64,000 nucleotides of DNA from Streptomyces sp. Tu6071 (GCF_000213055.1 NZ_CM001165.1:1054001-1118000); one strand, 5' to 3'. Shown: positions 9,232 to 17,930, counted from the first letter of the stretch. Notes: generated from the letters alone by a model not told the origin. Translations and numbers: made by a program.

Positions 9232-10518
9232 TCAGGCCGTCGCGCGCAGTGCAGACAGGAGGAGGTCGCCGCCCTCCTCGGCCTCCGCGACGGTCAGGCT
9301 CAGCGGTGGCGCGACGCGCAGGACGCTCGTGTCGTGGCCTCCGCCCTTGCCGAGGAGGAGTCCGGCGGCGCGGGCGGCCTCCAGGGCGGCGCTCGCGCGC
9401 GCGGGGTCGGCGCGGTCCGTGCCGGGCTCGACGAGTTCGACGCCGAGCATGAGCCCGCGCCCGCGCACCTCCCGTACGTGCGCCATGCCGGCCGTCCCCG
9501 CTCGCAGCCGCTCGCGGAGCAGGCCGCCCACGCGGCGGGCGTTGCCCTGGAGGTCGTGGTCCAGGAGGTACGTGAGGTTGGCGAGCCCGGCGGCCATCGT
9601 GACGGGTGAACCGCCGAATGTGGAGAGCGAGTTGGTGTCGATGACGTTCATGATGTCGGCGCGGGCGACGACACCGCCGATGGACATGCCGTTGCCGATG
9701 CCCTTGGCGAAGGTGAGCAAGTCCGGTGGCCCCGCTTGGTCGTGGGCCTGCCAGCCCCAGAAGTGGTCGCCCGTGCGGCCCCACCCGGTCTGCACCTCGT
9801 CGGCGATCCACAGGATGCCGCGCTCGGCGAGGACGTCGCGGAACGCGGCGTACAGCCCGTCCGGCGGCGAGGTGAACCCGCCGACGCCCTGCACCGGTTC
9901 GGCGATGAGCGCGGCGACCTGTCCGCGTGCCTGGCCGAGCAGGTCGCGCAGGTCGGCGACGGCGGCCTCGGTGAACTCCCGGTCGTCCAGGTGCGCGAAG
10001 GGGCCGCGACCGCGAACGGCGCCGTGCGCCCACAGGGTCTGGAGGGGGGAGTAACTTGTCGGGGACCAACCGCTGTTGCCCGTGATGCCGACGGCGGAGA
10101 AGGAGCGACCGTGGTAGCTGTTGCGCATCGCGATGATCTGGTTGGAGCGGCGGTACGCGGTCGCGAGGAGCAGCGCGGTGTCATTGGCCTCGGTGCCCGA
10201 GGTGGTGAAGAAGACGCGTGCGTCGGGGATGCCGGAGAGGGCCGCGATCCGCTCGGCGAGGTCGATCATCGGGCGGTTGAGGTAGAGCGTGGAGGAGTGG
10301 ACGAGCCGTGCGGCCTGCTCGCTGACGGCCTTGGTCACCTCGGGGAGGGCGTGCGCGGTCATCGTGGTGAGGATGCCGCCGAAGAAGTCGAGGTAGCGGC
10401 GGCCCCCGGCGTCCCACACGTGGCGGCCCTCGCCGTGGGTGAGTTCGAGGGGGTCCTCGTAGTAGAGGGCGAGCCAGTCGGGGAGTACGGCGCGGTGCCG
10501 CGCGAGGAGTTCGCTCAC
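9232..10518 (-). CDS. Class III PLP-dependent aminotransferase (beta-alanine/3-aminoisobutyrate type)
   Basis: Fold-type I aminotransferase of 428 aa. The cofactor-binding signature DEVQTGWGRTG and the Schiff-base Lys in LLTFAKGIGNGM are clear, as is TSGTEANDTAL, which binds the cofactor phosphate. In the pyrimidine pathway this enzyme removes the amino group from beta-alanine or 3-aminoisobutyrate. GTG 10518 overlaps the TGA of the nitrilase gene as GTGA, so the two are translationally coupled. The longer open frame to 11628 is only the antisense-like extension across the nitrilase gene. A 206-bp G-rich gap separates it from hydA. Confidence 0.88.
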   Translation of the reverse strand: MSELLARHRAVLPDWLALYYEDPLELTHGEGRHVWDAGGRRYLDFFGGILTTMTAHALPEVTKAVSEQAARLVHSSTLYLNRPMIDLAERIAALSGIPDARVFFTTSGTEANDTALLLATAYRRSNQIIAMRNSYHGRSFSAVGITGNSGWSPTSYSPLQTLWAHGAVRGRGPFAHLDDREFTEAAVADLRDLLGQARGQVAALIAEPVQGVGGFTSPPDGLYAAFRDVLAERGILWIADEVQTGWGRTGDHFWGWQAHDQAGPPDLLTFAKGIGNGMSIGGVVARADIMNVIDTNSLSTFGGSPVTMAAGLANLTYLLDHDLQGNARRVGGLLRERLRAGTAGMAHVREVRGRGLMLGVELVEPGTDRADPARASAALEAARAAGLLLGKGGGHDTSVLRVAPPLSLTVAEAEEGGDLLLSALRATA

Positions 10519-11360
10519 GGGCGGGTCAGCCCCTCGTAGGCGTCGGGGCGGCGGTCGCGGTAGAAGGCCCACTGGTGGCGCACCTCGTCGAGGAGGGCGA
10601 GGTCGAGGTCGCGGACGAGCAGTTCCTCCTCCTTGTCGCTCGCGGGCTCGCCGACGAACTGCCCGCGCGGGTCGACGAAGTAGCTCGTGCCGTAGAAGTC
10701 GTTGTCGCCGTACTCCTCCTGGCCGACGCGGTTGATCGCGGCGACGAAGTACTCGTTCGCGACGGCCGCCGCGGGCTGTTCGAGCTGCCACAGGTAGCTG
10801 GAGAGGCCGCGCGAGGTGGCGGAGGGGTTGTAGACGATCTGGGCGCCGTTCAGGCCGAGTTGGCGCCAGCCCTCGGGGAAGTGGCGGTCGTAGCAGATGT
10901 AGACGCCGACGCGGCCCACCGCCGTGTCGAAGACCGGCCAGCCCGCGTTGCCGGGACGGAAGTAGAACTTCTCCCAGAAGCCCTTGAGCTGCGGGATGTG
11001 GTGCTTGCGGTACTTGCCGAGGTAGCTGCCGTCGGCGTCGATGACGGCGGCGGTGTTGTAGTAGAAGCCCTCCGCCTCGCGCTCGAAGACCGGCACCACG
11101 ATCACCATGCCGGTCTCGCGGGCGAGGTCCCGCATCCGGCTCACGGTCGGCCCGTCGGGGACGGGCTCGGCCCAGCGGTAGTGCTCCTCCTCCTGCACCT
11201 GGCAGAAGTACGGGGCGTTGAAGACTTCCTGGAAGCCGATGATCCTGGCGCCCTGCCGGGCGGCCTCGCGGGCGTGTTCCTCGTGCTTGGCGATCATGGA
11301 TTCGGTGTCGCCGGTCCAGGTGGCCTGGACGAGTGCGGCGCGGACGACGGAGGCAGCCAT
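10515..11360 (-). CDS. Nitrilase-superfamily N-carbamoyl-beta-alanine amidohydrolase
   Basis: Protein of 281 aa with the Glu-Lys-Cys triad of the nitrilase fold: Glu in GFQEVFNAPYF (residue 45), the Lys segment KYRKHHIPQ, and the nucleophilic Cys in VYICYDRHFPEGWR. It most resembles beta-ureidopropionase, the enzyme that releases ammonia and CO2 from the carbamoyl product of dihydropyrimidinase. ATG 11360 has AAGGAG at ideal spacing. It is the first gene of the minus-strand catabolic run, so the operon promoter should lie in 11361-11757. Confidence 0.88.
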   Translation of the reverse strand: MAASVVRAALVQATWTGDTESMIAKHEEHAREAARQGARIIGFQEVFNAPYFCQVQEEEHYRWAEPVPDGPTVSRMRDLARETGMVIVVPVFEREAEGFYYNTAAVIDADGSYLGKYRKHHIPQLKGFWEKFYFRPGNAGWPVFDTAVGRVGVYICYDRHFPEGWRQLGLNGAQIVYNPSATSRGLSSYLWQLEQPAAAVANEYFVAAINRVGQEEYGDNDFYGTSYFVDPRGQFVGEPASDKEEELLVRDLDLALLDEVRHQWAFYRDRRPDAYEGLTRP

Positions 11361-11757
11361 GAGCAGTGCTCCTTCGACAAGACGTCAGAGAGCCACTACC
11401 GCCCGGAGCCCCGGGCTGTAGAGGCACGAACGTAAGCCCAGGGCGGTAACGGGGCAAGACCGCCGGGTCGACGGACACGGGGGATGCCACCCCAGCGGGT
11501 GAGCGGGGGCGGGGCGGGTGGGTGAGGGGGGCGAGGGGGGGCGGGCCGGGCGTGGGAGGTACGGGGGCGCGGGGGCGCGGGGGCCAGCGGAGCGGCGGCA
11601 GGGGCCGACGAAGACGGCGGGGACCCACGAAGGTGCCGGGGCGGCGACAGAGCCCGGTGGAGCGGCGGCGGGCGGAGCCGACGAAAGGGGCCCGGTGGAG
11701 CGGCGGCGGGCAGAGCCGAAGGGCCCGTGGCCCGTCCCGAGGAGGTCCCGCCTTCCC
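11361..11757. other. Intergenic stretch, no gene seen
   Basis: About 400 bp of G-rich sequence between the pyrimidine operon and the next minus-strand gene. It should contain the operon promoter; I can recognise no confident -10/-35 pair, operator or terminator. Several ORFs cross it but all are low-complexity. Confidence 0.5.
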
Positions 11758-13356
11758 TCAGCCCCCCGTCACCCCCGCCACTCTCAGCGCGTGCGTCAGC
11801 GCCTCGCGGCGGAACTCCGAGGTGCGGGCCGCAGCGGCCAGGAGGGGAGCCGTGAGGGTGGCGGGCGCGGAGGCGGCGATACGGGCCAGGTCCTCGGCGC
11901 TGCGGGCGGTGACGCAGGACGCGGCGAGGCGTTCGAGCGCGCCCGGTACGCCGGTGACGGCGGGGTCGGCGAGGGCCGCGGCGACCTCCCGGAGGGGCCG
12001 TACGACGCCCTGCCGCAGGATGCGCGCGGCGTCGGCCTGGTGCCCGGCCGCCTCCAGCGCGGTCGCGAGCGCGGTCAGGGGCGGCAGCGGGAGCGCGGCG
12101 GCCTCCCAGAGCACGGTGCTCCAGTCGGCGGCGAGCCCGTCGGCGGCAAGGCGCGCGCCGAGCGCGCAGACGTGGGCGGGCGGCCAGTGCGCGGCGTCCA
12201 CGAGGAGCATATGGGCCTCGCCCTCGCGGCCCTCGGCACGCAAGCGGTCCAGCCGGCCGAGGAGTTCCCCGGCCCGCCGCAGGCCCTCGGCGTCCGGCGC
12301 GCTCGCCTCGCGGCTCTCGTGCGCCGCGCTCCCGGCGAACCGCGCCCCCGTGGGCACCTCCCGCGTACCGGCAGTCCCCTCCGCGAGCGGCGCGCCGCTC
12401 GGCGGCAGCACACTGCCGGGTCCCACGAGCGCGTCGTCGACCCCGGCGAACCGCGCCGAACGCCTGCGCTTCCTGGCGGACTTGGCGGGCTTGACCGAGC
12501 CGTCCCGGGCGGGCTCGCGCGCGGGTGCCGGGCGCGGCCCCGAGGAGTGCGGGGCGGCGTCCCGTACGGTCTCGGGAGCGCGCCCCGACGAGACGGCCTC
12601 GCGCGGCGACGGAAACGCCCCGGCGGGCCGCCGACCGGTGCCCGGCGGTACGGGCGCGGCGCCTCCGGCCCACTCCGGCACGGGCGCACCGCCCCGGTCC
12701 GCTACGGACGCGCCACCCCGACCCGGTACGGACACGCCACCCCGTCCCGATACGGCCGCCCCGCCGCCGTCCCACTCCCCCACAGCCCCCGGGCCACCCT
12801 CCGCCCTGTACCCCTCCCCCGGCTCCAAGCGTGCGAGCCGGTCGGCGAGTTCGGCGCAGCGGGCCTCCGCGCGCCGCAGGTCGTCGCGGGCCCACGCGAG
12901 GTGTCCGTGCAGGTGGGCCGCCGCTGTGCCGTCGGCTCCCGCGAGCCCGCGTTCGAGGTCCGCGACGCGCGTGGCGGCGCGCTCGCGTTCGCGCACCATG
13001 CCGGGGAGGCGGCGGGAGAGTTCCCGGGCCGCGCCGGGGCGGGTGTCGCGCGCGGTGAGGGCGGCCAGGTACGCCGTACGCAGCCCGGCGGCGGCCTGCC
13101 GCGGCTCCGTCCCGGGCGCCGTGCGCGCCACGTGGTCCTCGACGAGGGCTTCGACGACGTCCCACGGTGGCGTCTCCGTACCGTCGACGCAGGCCCGCAT
13201 CCCCCGGGGGTCGCGGGCCCAGAAGACCTGGCACCAGCCGCCGCCCGGGTCGAGTCCCGCGAGCAGCTCGCCGAAGACGCGCGCGAAGTCCGCGACCGGG
13301 TCCCGTACCCCGGGGTTCTCGAACTGGTCTATCCGGAAGGGAAGTTGTCCCACCAC
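11758..13356 (-). CDS. Large uncharacterised protein with disordered middle
   Basis: I do not recognise this 532-aa protein as a named family. The N-terminal 75 residues form a folded segment (FRIDQFENPGVRDPVADFA, GWCQVFWARDPRGM). Residues about 110-175 look like a coiled coil rich in Arg/Glu/Ala. Residues about 175-300 are Gly/Pro/Arg-rich and probably disordered. The C-terminal 200 residues are Ala/Leu-rich helices reminiscent of helical-repeat scaffolds. Start is GTG at 13356 or the adjacent GTG at 13353, with GGGAG upstream. It stands alone between two non-coding stretches. Codon use is normal for the genome. Confidence 0.7.
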   Translation of the reverse strand: MVGQLPFRIDQFENPGVRDPVADFARVFGELLAGLDPGGGWCQVFWARDPRGMRACVDGTETPPWDVVEALVEDHVARTAPGTEPRQAAAGLRTAYLAALTARDTRPGAARELSRRLPGMVRERERAATRVADLERGLAGADGTAAAHLHGHLAWARDDLRRAEARCAELADRLARLEPGEGYRAEGGPGAVGEWDGGGAAVSGRGGVSVPGRGGASVADRGGAPVPEWAGGAAPVPPGTGRRPAGAFPSPREAVSSGRAPETVRDAAPHSSGPRPAPAREPARDGSVKPAKSARKRRRSARFAGVDDALVGPGSVLPPSGAPLAEGTAGTREVPTGARFAGSAAHESREASAPDAEGLRRAGELLGRLDRLRAEGREGEAHMLLVDAAHWPPAHVCALGARLAADGLAADWSTVLWEAAALPLPPLTALATALEAAGHQADAARILRQGVVRPLREVAAALADPAVTGVPGALERLAASCVTARSAEDLARIAASAPATLTAPLLAAAARTSEFRREALTHALRVAGVTGG

Positions 13357-13791
13357 GCGTGCCCCGCTCCCACTGCGGCGTCCTTTGGTGCGGAAGGAAA
13401 CACCCGCCGTGTTACGCGGCGGCTACACGGGCTTTTCGGGGAGCGACGGAGTGACGGGCGGGAAGCGGGGAGCCCGTACGCGGCGCCCGGGGTGCCCGGC
13501 CGCCGCGTACGGCCGCTCCCGCCCCGTACTCCACGCGCGACCCCAGCGCCCGGTCGTGGCGGCCCTCTCCGCGGCGGCCGTCGCCTCGCCTTCGCCGCCC
13601 GCTCCGTACACGACTCGGGGCCGGACCCGAAGTGATCTTCGTGGCGTACCGGGGCGAGTCCCCCGCGCCGGTTTCCGGTTACCGGCCGTTCCGGAGCATG
13701 GTGGACCCTGTCGGCAACGAGGCATGGCGCCGCCCGAGCGGGGCACAAGAGCCCCGGCACGCCCGGGGGCACGACGGAGGAGTCGCACAGG
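13357..13791. other. Intergenic stretch, no gene seen
   Basis: Divergent intergenic region of 435 bp between the minus-strand large protein and the plus-strand small membrane protein. The last 170 bp should hold the promoter of the plus-strand pair. No coding frame is convincing and I see no strong operator. Confidence 0.5.
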
Positions 13792-13980
13792 ATGACACAG
13801 CAGGACGGGACGGCCTGGGTCGGCGTCTCGCTACCCGGTCTCGACTGGCTCCTCGTGCTCGGCCTGCTCCTGACCGCGGCGGTCGTCTGCGTCGCCGTCC
13901 CGCTGCGCATCGAGATGAGCCGCTCGCACGGCGGCGGGTCCGCCGACGACGCACCGGGCCGCTCCGCGCACGAGGACTGA
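13792..13980 (+). CDS. Small single-pass membrane protein
   Basis: Protein of 62 aa. Residues about 17-38 form one hydrophobic helix (LDWLLVLGLLLTAAVVCVAV) followed by a short charged cytoplasmic-looking tail. GGAGG stands upstream of the ATG at normal spacing. It ends 6 bp before the ATP-grasp gene, so the two are probably cotranscribed. I do not recognise the family; it may anchor or assist its partner. Confidence 0.7.
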   Translation: MTQQDGTAWVGVSLPGLDWLLVLGLLLTAAVVCVAVPLRIEMSRSHGGGSADDAPGRSAHED

Positions 13981-13986
13981 CACCCT

Positions 13987-14820
13987 ATGACCCGGCACGC
14001 CCCCCGCCTGCTCTACGTGACGGACCTCGCCTACCGGGCCGCGGGCCGCCGCTACGCGGACGAGGACCTGGAGCTCTCGGCCCGCCTGCGCGCCGACTTC
14101 CCGCTCGCCCTGTGCGATCCGCGCGACGCCGCCCGCCTCATGGACGGCTTCGACGCCGTTTTCGTCCGCAACAGCGGCCCCGTCCTCCACTACCGCGCCG
14201 CCTACGCCGGGTTCCGCGCCGAGGCGCTGCGGCGCGGCATCCCCGTGCACAACCCGCTCACGGGCCGCGCCGACATGGCGGGCAAGGGATATCTCGTGGA
14301 GCTGACGCGCGCGGGCCTGCCCGTCATCCCGACGTACGCGGGCGACACGCCGCCCGAGCGACTGCCCGCGTCCGGCTCCTACGTCGTCAAGCCGGTCGAC
14401 GGCGCGGACTCGGTGGGCCTCGCGCACCTCGACCCGGTCGCGCTCGCCGCCCGTACCCCGGACGCGGGCACGCTGGTCCAGCCGTACATCCCGTTCCGGT
14501 ACGAGGTCTCCTTCACCTTCGTGGACGGGGACTTCCAGTACGCGTTGTACGCGCCGGACCCCGCGCGCCGCTGGGAGTTGGTGCCGTACCGGGCGAGCGC
14601 GGCCGATCTCGCCTTCGCGCGCCGCTTCGTCGACTGGAACGCCCTGCCGTACGGCATCCAGCGGGTGGACGCGTGCCGTACGCCGGAGGGAGACCTGCTG
14701 CTCGTCGAGCTGGAGGACCACAACCCGTACCTGTCGCTCGGGCTGCTCGACGCGGAGACGCGCACGGGCTTCGAGCGGGCGCTGGTGGCCTCGCTGAGAC
14801 GGGCGACGGCGCACGGCTGA
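13987..14820 (+). CDS. ATP-grasp domain ligase
   Basis: Protein of 277 aa with an ATP-grasp layout. An N-terminal Rossmann-like segment (LLYVTDLAY) is followed by the lysine strand YVVKPVDGADSVGL near residue 135 and a C-terminal metal-binding segment VELEDHNPYLSLGLL. These match RimK/glutathione-synthetase-like ligases that join an acyl phosphate to an amine. The substrate is unknown. It follows the small membrane protein by 6 bp and has only a weak GAGG ribosome site, which fits translational coupling. Confidence 0.75.
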   Translation: MTRHAPRLLYVTDLAYRAAGRRYADEDLELSARLRADFPLALCDPRDAARLMDGFDAVFVRNSGPVLHYRAAYAGFRAEALRRGIPVHNPLTGRADMAGKGYLVELTRAGLPVIPTYAGDTPPERLPASGSYVVKPVDGADSVGLAHLDPVALAARTPDAGTLVQPYIPFRYEVSFTFVDGDFQYALYAPDPARRWELVPYRASAADLAFARRFVDWNALPYGIQRVDACRTPEGDLLLVELEDHNPYLSLGLLDAETRTGFERALVASLRRATAHG

Positions 14821-14872
14821 GCCCCGTCGTCGCACCCGCCGGCTCGCCCATCAGCCCCGTCGGCGCACCTGT

Positions 14873-14900
14873 CAGCCCCTCCGGCGTTCGAGGAGCGGGG
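14873..14900. repeat. Streptomyces dispersed intergenic repeat / hairpin
   Basis: The segment CAGCCCCTCCGGCGTTCGAG and the following GGAGCGGGG match a short element seen between many Streptomyces genes, in which CCCCTCC pairs with GGAGCGGGG. It lies between the ATP-grasp gene and the convergent XRE gene, where it could act as a bidirectional terminator. Confidence 0.55.
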
Positions 14901-14939
14901 TGCGGGGCGTTACACCGCAGCGGCTCCCGCGCGGGCGGC

Positions 14940-15203
14940 TCAGCTCGCCGCGCTGAGGGGGGCCGCGCCGCACGCCTCTTCGATGGCGTCGAGCGACAGC
15001 TCCAACGCGCGGGCGAGCGCCGCGACCGTGAAGAACGCCGGGGTGGGAGCCCGCCCGGTCTCGATCTTGCGCAGGGTCTCGGCGGAGATACCCGCCTCGA
15101 TGGCGACCTCGGCCATGCTGCGTCCGCCGCGCGCGTCCCGGAGGAGCGCCCCGAGCCGTTCGCCGCGGGCGCGTTCCTCGGGGGTGAGCGGAGTACGGAC
15201 CAT
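14940..15203 (-). CDS. XRE-family HTH transcriptional regulator
   Basis: Protein of 87 aa consisting almost only of a Cro/CI-type HTH: RLGALLRDARGGRSMAEVAI, then GISAETLRKIETGRAPTP and AALARALELSLD. There is no effector domain. It is divergent from a methionine aminopeptidase gene 180 bp away. There is no ribosome site before ATG 15203, but TAGAAT at 15210-15215 ends six bases before the start codon, as expected for a leaderless transcript. It probably represses its own gene and/or the aminopeptidase; the tandem repeat at 15353-15380 is the best binding-site candidate. Confidence 0.8.
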   Translation of the reverse strand: MVRTPLTPEERARGERLGALLRDARGGRSMAEVAIEAGISAETLRKIETGRAPTPAFFTVAALARALELSLDAIEEACGAAPLSAAS

Positions 15204-15209
15204 ACGGCG

Positions 15210-15215
15210 ATTCTA
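15210..15215 (-). promoter_or_regulatory. Putative -10 element of a leaderless XRE transcript
   Basis: On the minus strand TAGAAT stands six bases before the ATG of the XRE gene and no Shine-Dalgarno sequence is present. This spacing puts transcription start at or next to the start codon. No clear -35 hexamer is visible. Confidence 0.45.
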
Positions 15216-15352
15216 CGGGGCCCGCACGGCGAACGGGGGGCGCGATCAGGACGGGCCCGTACCGCTCGGATACCTCGCGCCCCGGGCGGCCCGCACCGCG
15301 TGCGCGCGAGCGACGGTCCGGACGGGTTCGGCGCGGTGACCGGACGCGCGAC

Positions 15353-15380
15353 CGGTATAAGAATTGCGGTATAGTAATTG
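15353..15380 (+). promoter_or_regulatory. Adjacent 14-bp direct repeats over the -10 of the aminopeptidase gene
   Basis: CGGTATAAGAATTG (15353-15366) is followed directly by CGGTATAGTAATTG (15367-15380), with 12 of 14 positions matching. The second copy contains TATAGT (15370-15375), which is seven bases before ATG 15383 and is the natural -10 of a leaderless transcript. AT-rich repeats are rare in this genome, so this is a strong candidate operator for the divergent XRE protein. Confidence 0.6.
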
Positions 15381-15382
15381 GC

Positions 15383-16150
15383 ATGGTGCGAAGGAAGACA
15401 GCAGCCGAGATTCTTGAGATGCGCGAGGCCGGGCGGGTGGTGGCCCGCGGCCTGCACGCGGTGCGGGAGGCCGCCGCTCCCGGCGTGAGGCCGCGCGAGC
15501 TGGACGAGGTGGCACGCGAGGTGCTGCGGGAGGCGGGAGCGGACTCGCCGTTCCTGGACTACCACCCGCACTTCGCCCCGGTCCCGTTCCCCGCGACGCT
15601 CATCATCTCGGTCAACGACGCGATCGTGCACGGCATCCCGGGAGACGAGCCGCTGCGCGACGGCGACCTCGTGAGCGCGGACTTCGGCGCGCTCCTCGGC
15701 GGCTGGGCCGGTGACTCGGCGATCAGCTTCACGGTGGGGACGCCGCGCCCCGAGGACGTCAAGCTCATCGCGACGGCGGAGCGCGCGCTCGCGGCCGGGA
15801 TCGAGGCGGCCAAGGCGGGCGCGCGGATCGGCGATATCGGGTACGCGGTGAGCACGGTGTGCCGGGCGGAGGGGTACGGCATCCCCGAGGACTTCGGCGG
15901 GCACGGCGTGGGCCGCGCGATGCACGAGGACCCGGGCGTGCCCAACGAGGGACGACCAGGGCGCGGCATGGTGCTCCGCCCCGGGCTCGTCATCGCCATC
16001 GAGCCCATGGTCATCGCGGGCGGCACCGACGGGTACCACCCGGACCCGGACGGCTGGACCCTGCGCACGAACGACGGCTCGCGCGCCGCGCACGTGGAGC
16101 ACACGGTGGCCGTGACGGAGGAGGGCCCGCAGATCCTCACGGCGCTGTAA
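15383..16150 (+). CDS. map: Type I methionine aminopeptidase
   Basis: Metalloprotease of 255 aa that removes the initiator Met. All metal ligands of the pita-bread fold are visible: Asp in VSADFGALLGG, Asp in GWAGDSAISF, His in GGHGVGRAMHEDP, Glu in VIAIEPM and Glu in AHVEHTVAV. Streptomyces carries several map paralogues; this one stands alone beside an XRE regulator instead of in a ribosomal operon, so it is likely a conditional extra copy. No ribosome site precedes the ATG, consistent with a leaderless message read from the TATAGT at 15370. Confidence 0.92.
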   Translation: MVRRKTAAEILEMREAGRVVARGLHAVREAAAPGVRPRELDEVAREVLREAGADSPFLDYHPHFAPVPFPATLIISVNDAIVHGIPGDEPLRDGDLVSADFGALLGGWAGDSAISFTVGTPRPEDVKLIATAERALAAGIEAAKAGARIGDIGYAVSTVCRAEGYGIPEDFGGHGVGRAMHEDPGVPNEGRPGRGMVLRPGLVIAIEPMVIAGGTDGYHPDPDGWTLRTNDGSRAAHVEHTVAVTEEGPQILTAL

Positions 16151-16168
16151 CCACTCACGCCGGGCCCC

Positions 16169-16762
16169 CTACTCGCTCCCGCGCGCCCCGCCCGGCCCCG
16201 CCCCGCGCGCCGTCACGAGGCCGTCGACGAGAAGGCCGACGAGCCGGGCGGCGAGGGCGGGGTCCTCCTCGTGGCCGCTGATCATGGTGATGCCGCCGAG
16301 CGCCATGAGGACCTCGCGCGCCGTGACGTCGGAGCGCAGGGCACCGGCCGCCGCGCCGTGGCGCAGCAGTGCGGCGACGGCCTCGCCCAGCGCCTCGCGG
16401 CTGCACAGGCGCAGGCCCTCGCGCGTGGCGAGGATGGCGGGCAGCGCCTCGGCCATGCCCCGCTTGGTGCGCATGTACGCGACGAAGTCCGCCATCCACG
16501 CCGCCAGGGCCTCGACCGGCGGGCGCGTCGCGACGAGGGTGCGCGCGGAGTCGGCCAGACGTGTCGTCTCGGCGCGGTAGGTGGCCTCGATGAGGTCCTC
16601 GCGGGCCGGGAAACGGCGGTAGAGGGTGCCTATCCCGACCCCGGCCTCGCTCGCGATCGCCTTGAGCGAGGCGTCCGCGCCCTCCCGCGCGAACGCGCGC
16701 GCCGCGACCTCCAGCAGACGGTCGTGATTGGCCTGCGCGTCGGCGCGCAGCGAGCTGCCCAT
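16169..16762 (-). CDS. TetR-family repressor
   Basis: Regulator of 197 aa. The N-terminal HTH (LKAIASEAGVGIGTLYRRFP) is typical of TetR; the C-terminal helical domain (SDVTAREVLMALGGITMIS region) resembles TetR proteins that control SDR oxidoreductase genes. ATG 16762 has GGAGGAG upstream. It is divergent from the SDR gene at 16995, and two 20-bp inverted repeats lie between them, so it should repress both promoters until a small hydrophobic ligand binds. Confidence 0.88.
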   Translation of the reverse strand: MGSSLRADAQANHDRLLEVAARAFAREGADASLKAIASEAGVGIGTLYRRFPAREDLIEATYRAETTRLADSARTLVATRPPVEALAAWMADFVAYMRTKRGMAEALPAILATREGLRLCSREALGEAVAALLRHGAAAGALRSDVTAREVLMALGGITMISGHEEDPALAARLVGLLVDGLVTARGAGPGGARGSE

Positions 16763-16868
16763 GACTCCTCCTCGCGATTCCCTACGACCGGGCGGCCCGC
16801 GTACCTCAAGCGGTGCACGCGGCCCGTGCCGTCCACACGGCCTCTGTGGATTCTCGCTCATCCTTGCG

Positions 16869-16888
16869 AAGCGGACCCGGCTCCGCTT
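16869..16888. promoter_or_regulatory. TetR operator 1
   Basis: AAGCGGA-CCCGGC-TCCGCTT is a perfect 7-bp inverted repeat with a 6-bp spacer in the TetR/SDR divergent region. A near-identical site lies 33 bp further, about three helical turns, so repressor dimers would bind the same DNA face. Confidence 0.7.
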
Positions 16889-16901
16889 ACCGTGGACCCA
16901 T

Positions 16902-16921
16902 AAGCGGACCCGACTCCGTTT
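16902..16921. promoter_or_regulatory. TetR operator 2
   Basis: AAGCGGA-CCCGAC-TCCGTTT repeats operator 1 with two changes. It is centred 33 bp from the first site and lies upstream of the SDR start. Confidence 0.65.
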
Positions 16922-16994
16922 ACCGTACGTCCGCCGACCGGTCCCTGTCCCCGCTTGTCGGGGAGGGCGGGCGGTCGGCAGAAGGAGCTTCCCC

Positions 16995-17930
16995 ATGCCC
17001 TCCCCCACGCCCGATCGCGTCACCACTCCTTTCGGGGCCACCAGCACCGCCGCCGACGTCCTGGCCGGGGTCCGGCTCGGCGGGCGGCGCGCGGTGGTCA
17101 CCGGCGGCGCCGGTGGGCTCGGCCGCGAGACCGCCCGCGCCCTCGCCGCCGCCGGGGCCGAGGTGGTCCTCGCCACCCGTCGCGTCGCCGCCGCCGAGGA
17201 GGCGGCCAGGGAGATCGCCGCCGCGACGGGCAACACCGCCGTGCGCGGCGCGGCTCTCGACCTCGCCGATCCCGCCTCCGTCGCCGCCTTCGTCTCCGGC
17301 TGGTCGGGCCCCCTGCACATCCTCGTGAACAACGCGGGCGTCATGGCGACTCCGGAGACCCGCACCCCCGAGGGCCGTGAGCTCCAGTTCGCGACCAACC
17401 ACCTCGGCCACTTCGCACTCGCCACCGGGCTGCACGAGGCACTCGCGGCAGCCGGGAACGCCCGTGTCGTCGCGGTGAGTTCGGTCGGCCACATCAACGG
17501 CCCGGTCCGCTTCGAGGACCCCGACTTCACGCGGGAGCCGTACGACCCCTGGCTCGCCTACGCGCAGTCGAAGACGGCGAACATCCTCTTCGCCGTCGAG
17601 GCGGCTGCCCGCTGGGCGAAGGACGGCATCGCGGTCAACGCGCTCAACCCGGGCCGGATCGCGGAGACCTCGCTTGGCCGCCACCTCCAGGCCCCGCCCG
17701 CGTCCTTCGACCCGGCGGGTACGACAGGCGTGTCCGTCAAGGACACTGCGCAGGGCGCGGCGACCTCCGCGCTCCTCGCCGGTTCGCCGCTGGTCGAGGG
17801 CGTCACGGGCCGCTACTTCGAGGACTGCGAGGAGGCCGGTCCCCACACGGAGGGAGTACGGCGCGGAGTCGCCGCGTACGCCCTGGACCGGGAGAACGCG
17901 CGCCGGCTCTGGGAACTGTCGAACGGCTGA
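16995..17930 (+). CDS. Short-chain dehydrogenase/reductase (retinol-dehydrogenase-like)
   Basis: SDR of 311 aa with cofactor motif TGGAGGLG, NNAG, VSSVG, and the catalytic YAQSK. The C-terminal extension (RYFEDCEEAGPHTEGVRRGV) is typical of the retinol-dehydrogenase/WW-oxidoreductase-like SDRs of Streptomyces. ATG 16995 follows AAGGAG. Its promoter lies among the two operators of the divergent TetR gene. Substrate is unknown; a detoxifying reduction of an aldehyde or ketone is plausible. Confidence 0.88.
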   Translation: MPSPTPDRVTTPFGATSTAADVLAGVRLGGRRAVVTGGAGGLGRETARALAAAGAEVVLATRRVAAAEEAAREIAAATGNTAVRGAALDLADPASVAAFVSGWSGPLHILVNNAGVMATPETRTPEGRELQFATNHLGHFALATGLHEALAAAGNARVVAVSSVGHINGPVRFEDPDFTREPYDPWLAYAQSKTANILFAVEAAARWAKDGIAVNALNPGRIAETSLGRHLQAPPASFDPAGTTGVSVKDTAQGAATSALLAGSPLVEGVTGRYFEDCEEAGPHTEGVRRGVAAYALDRENARRLWELSNG

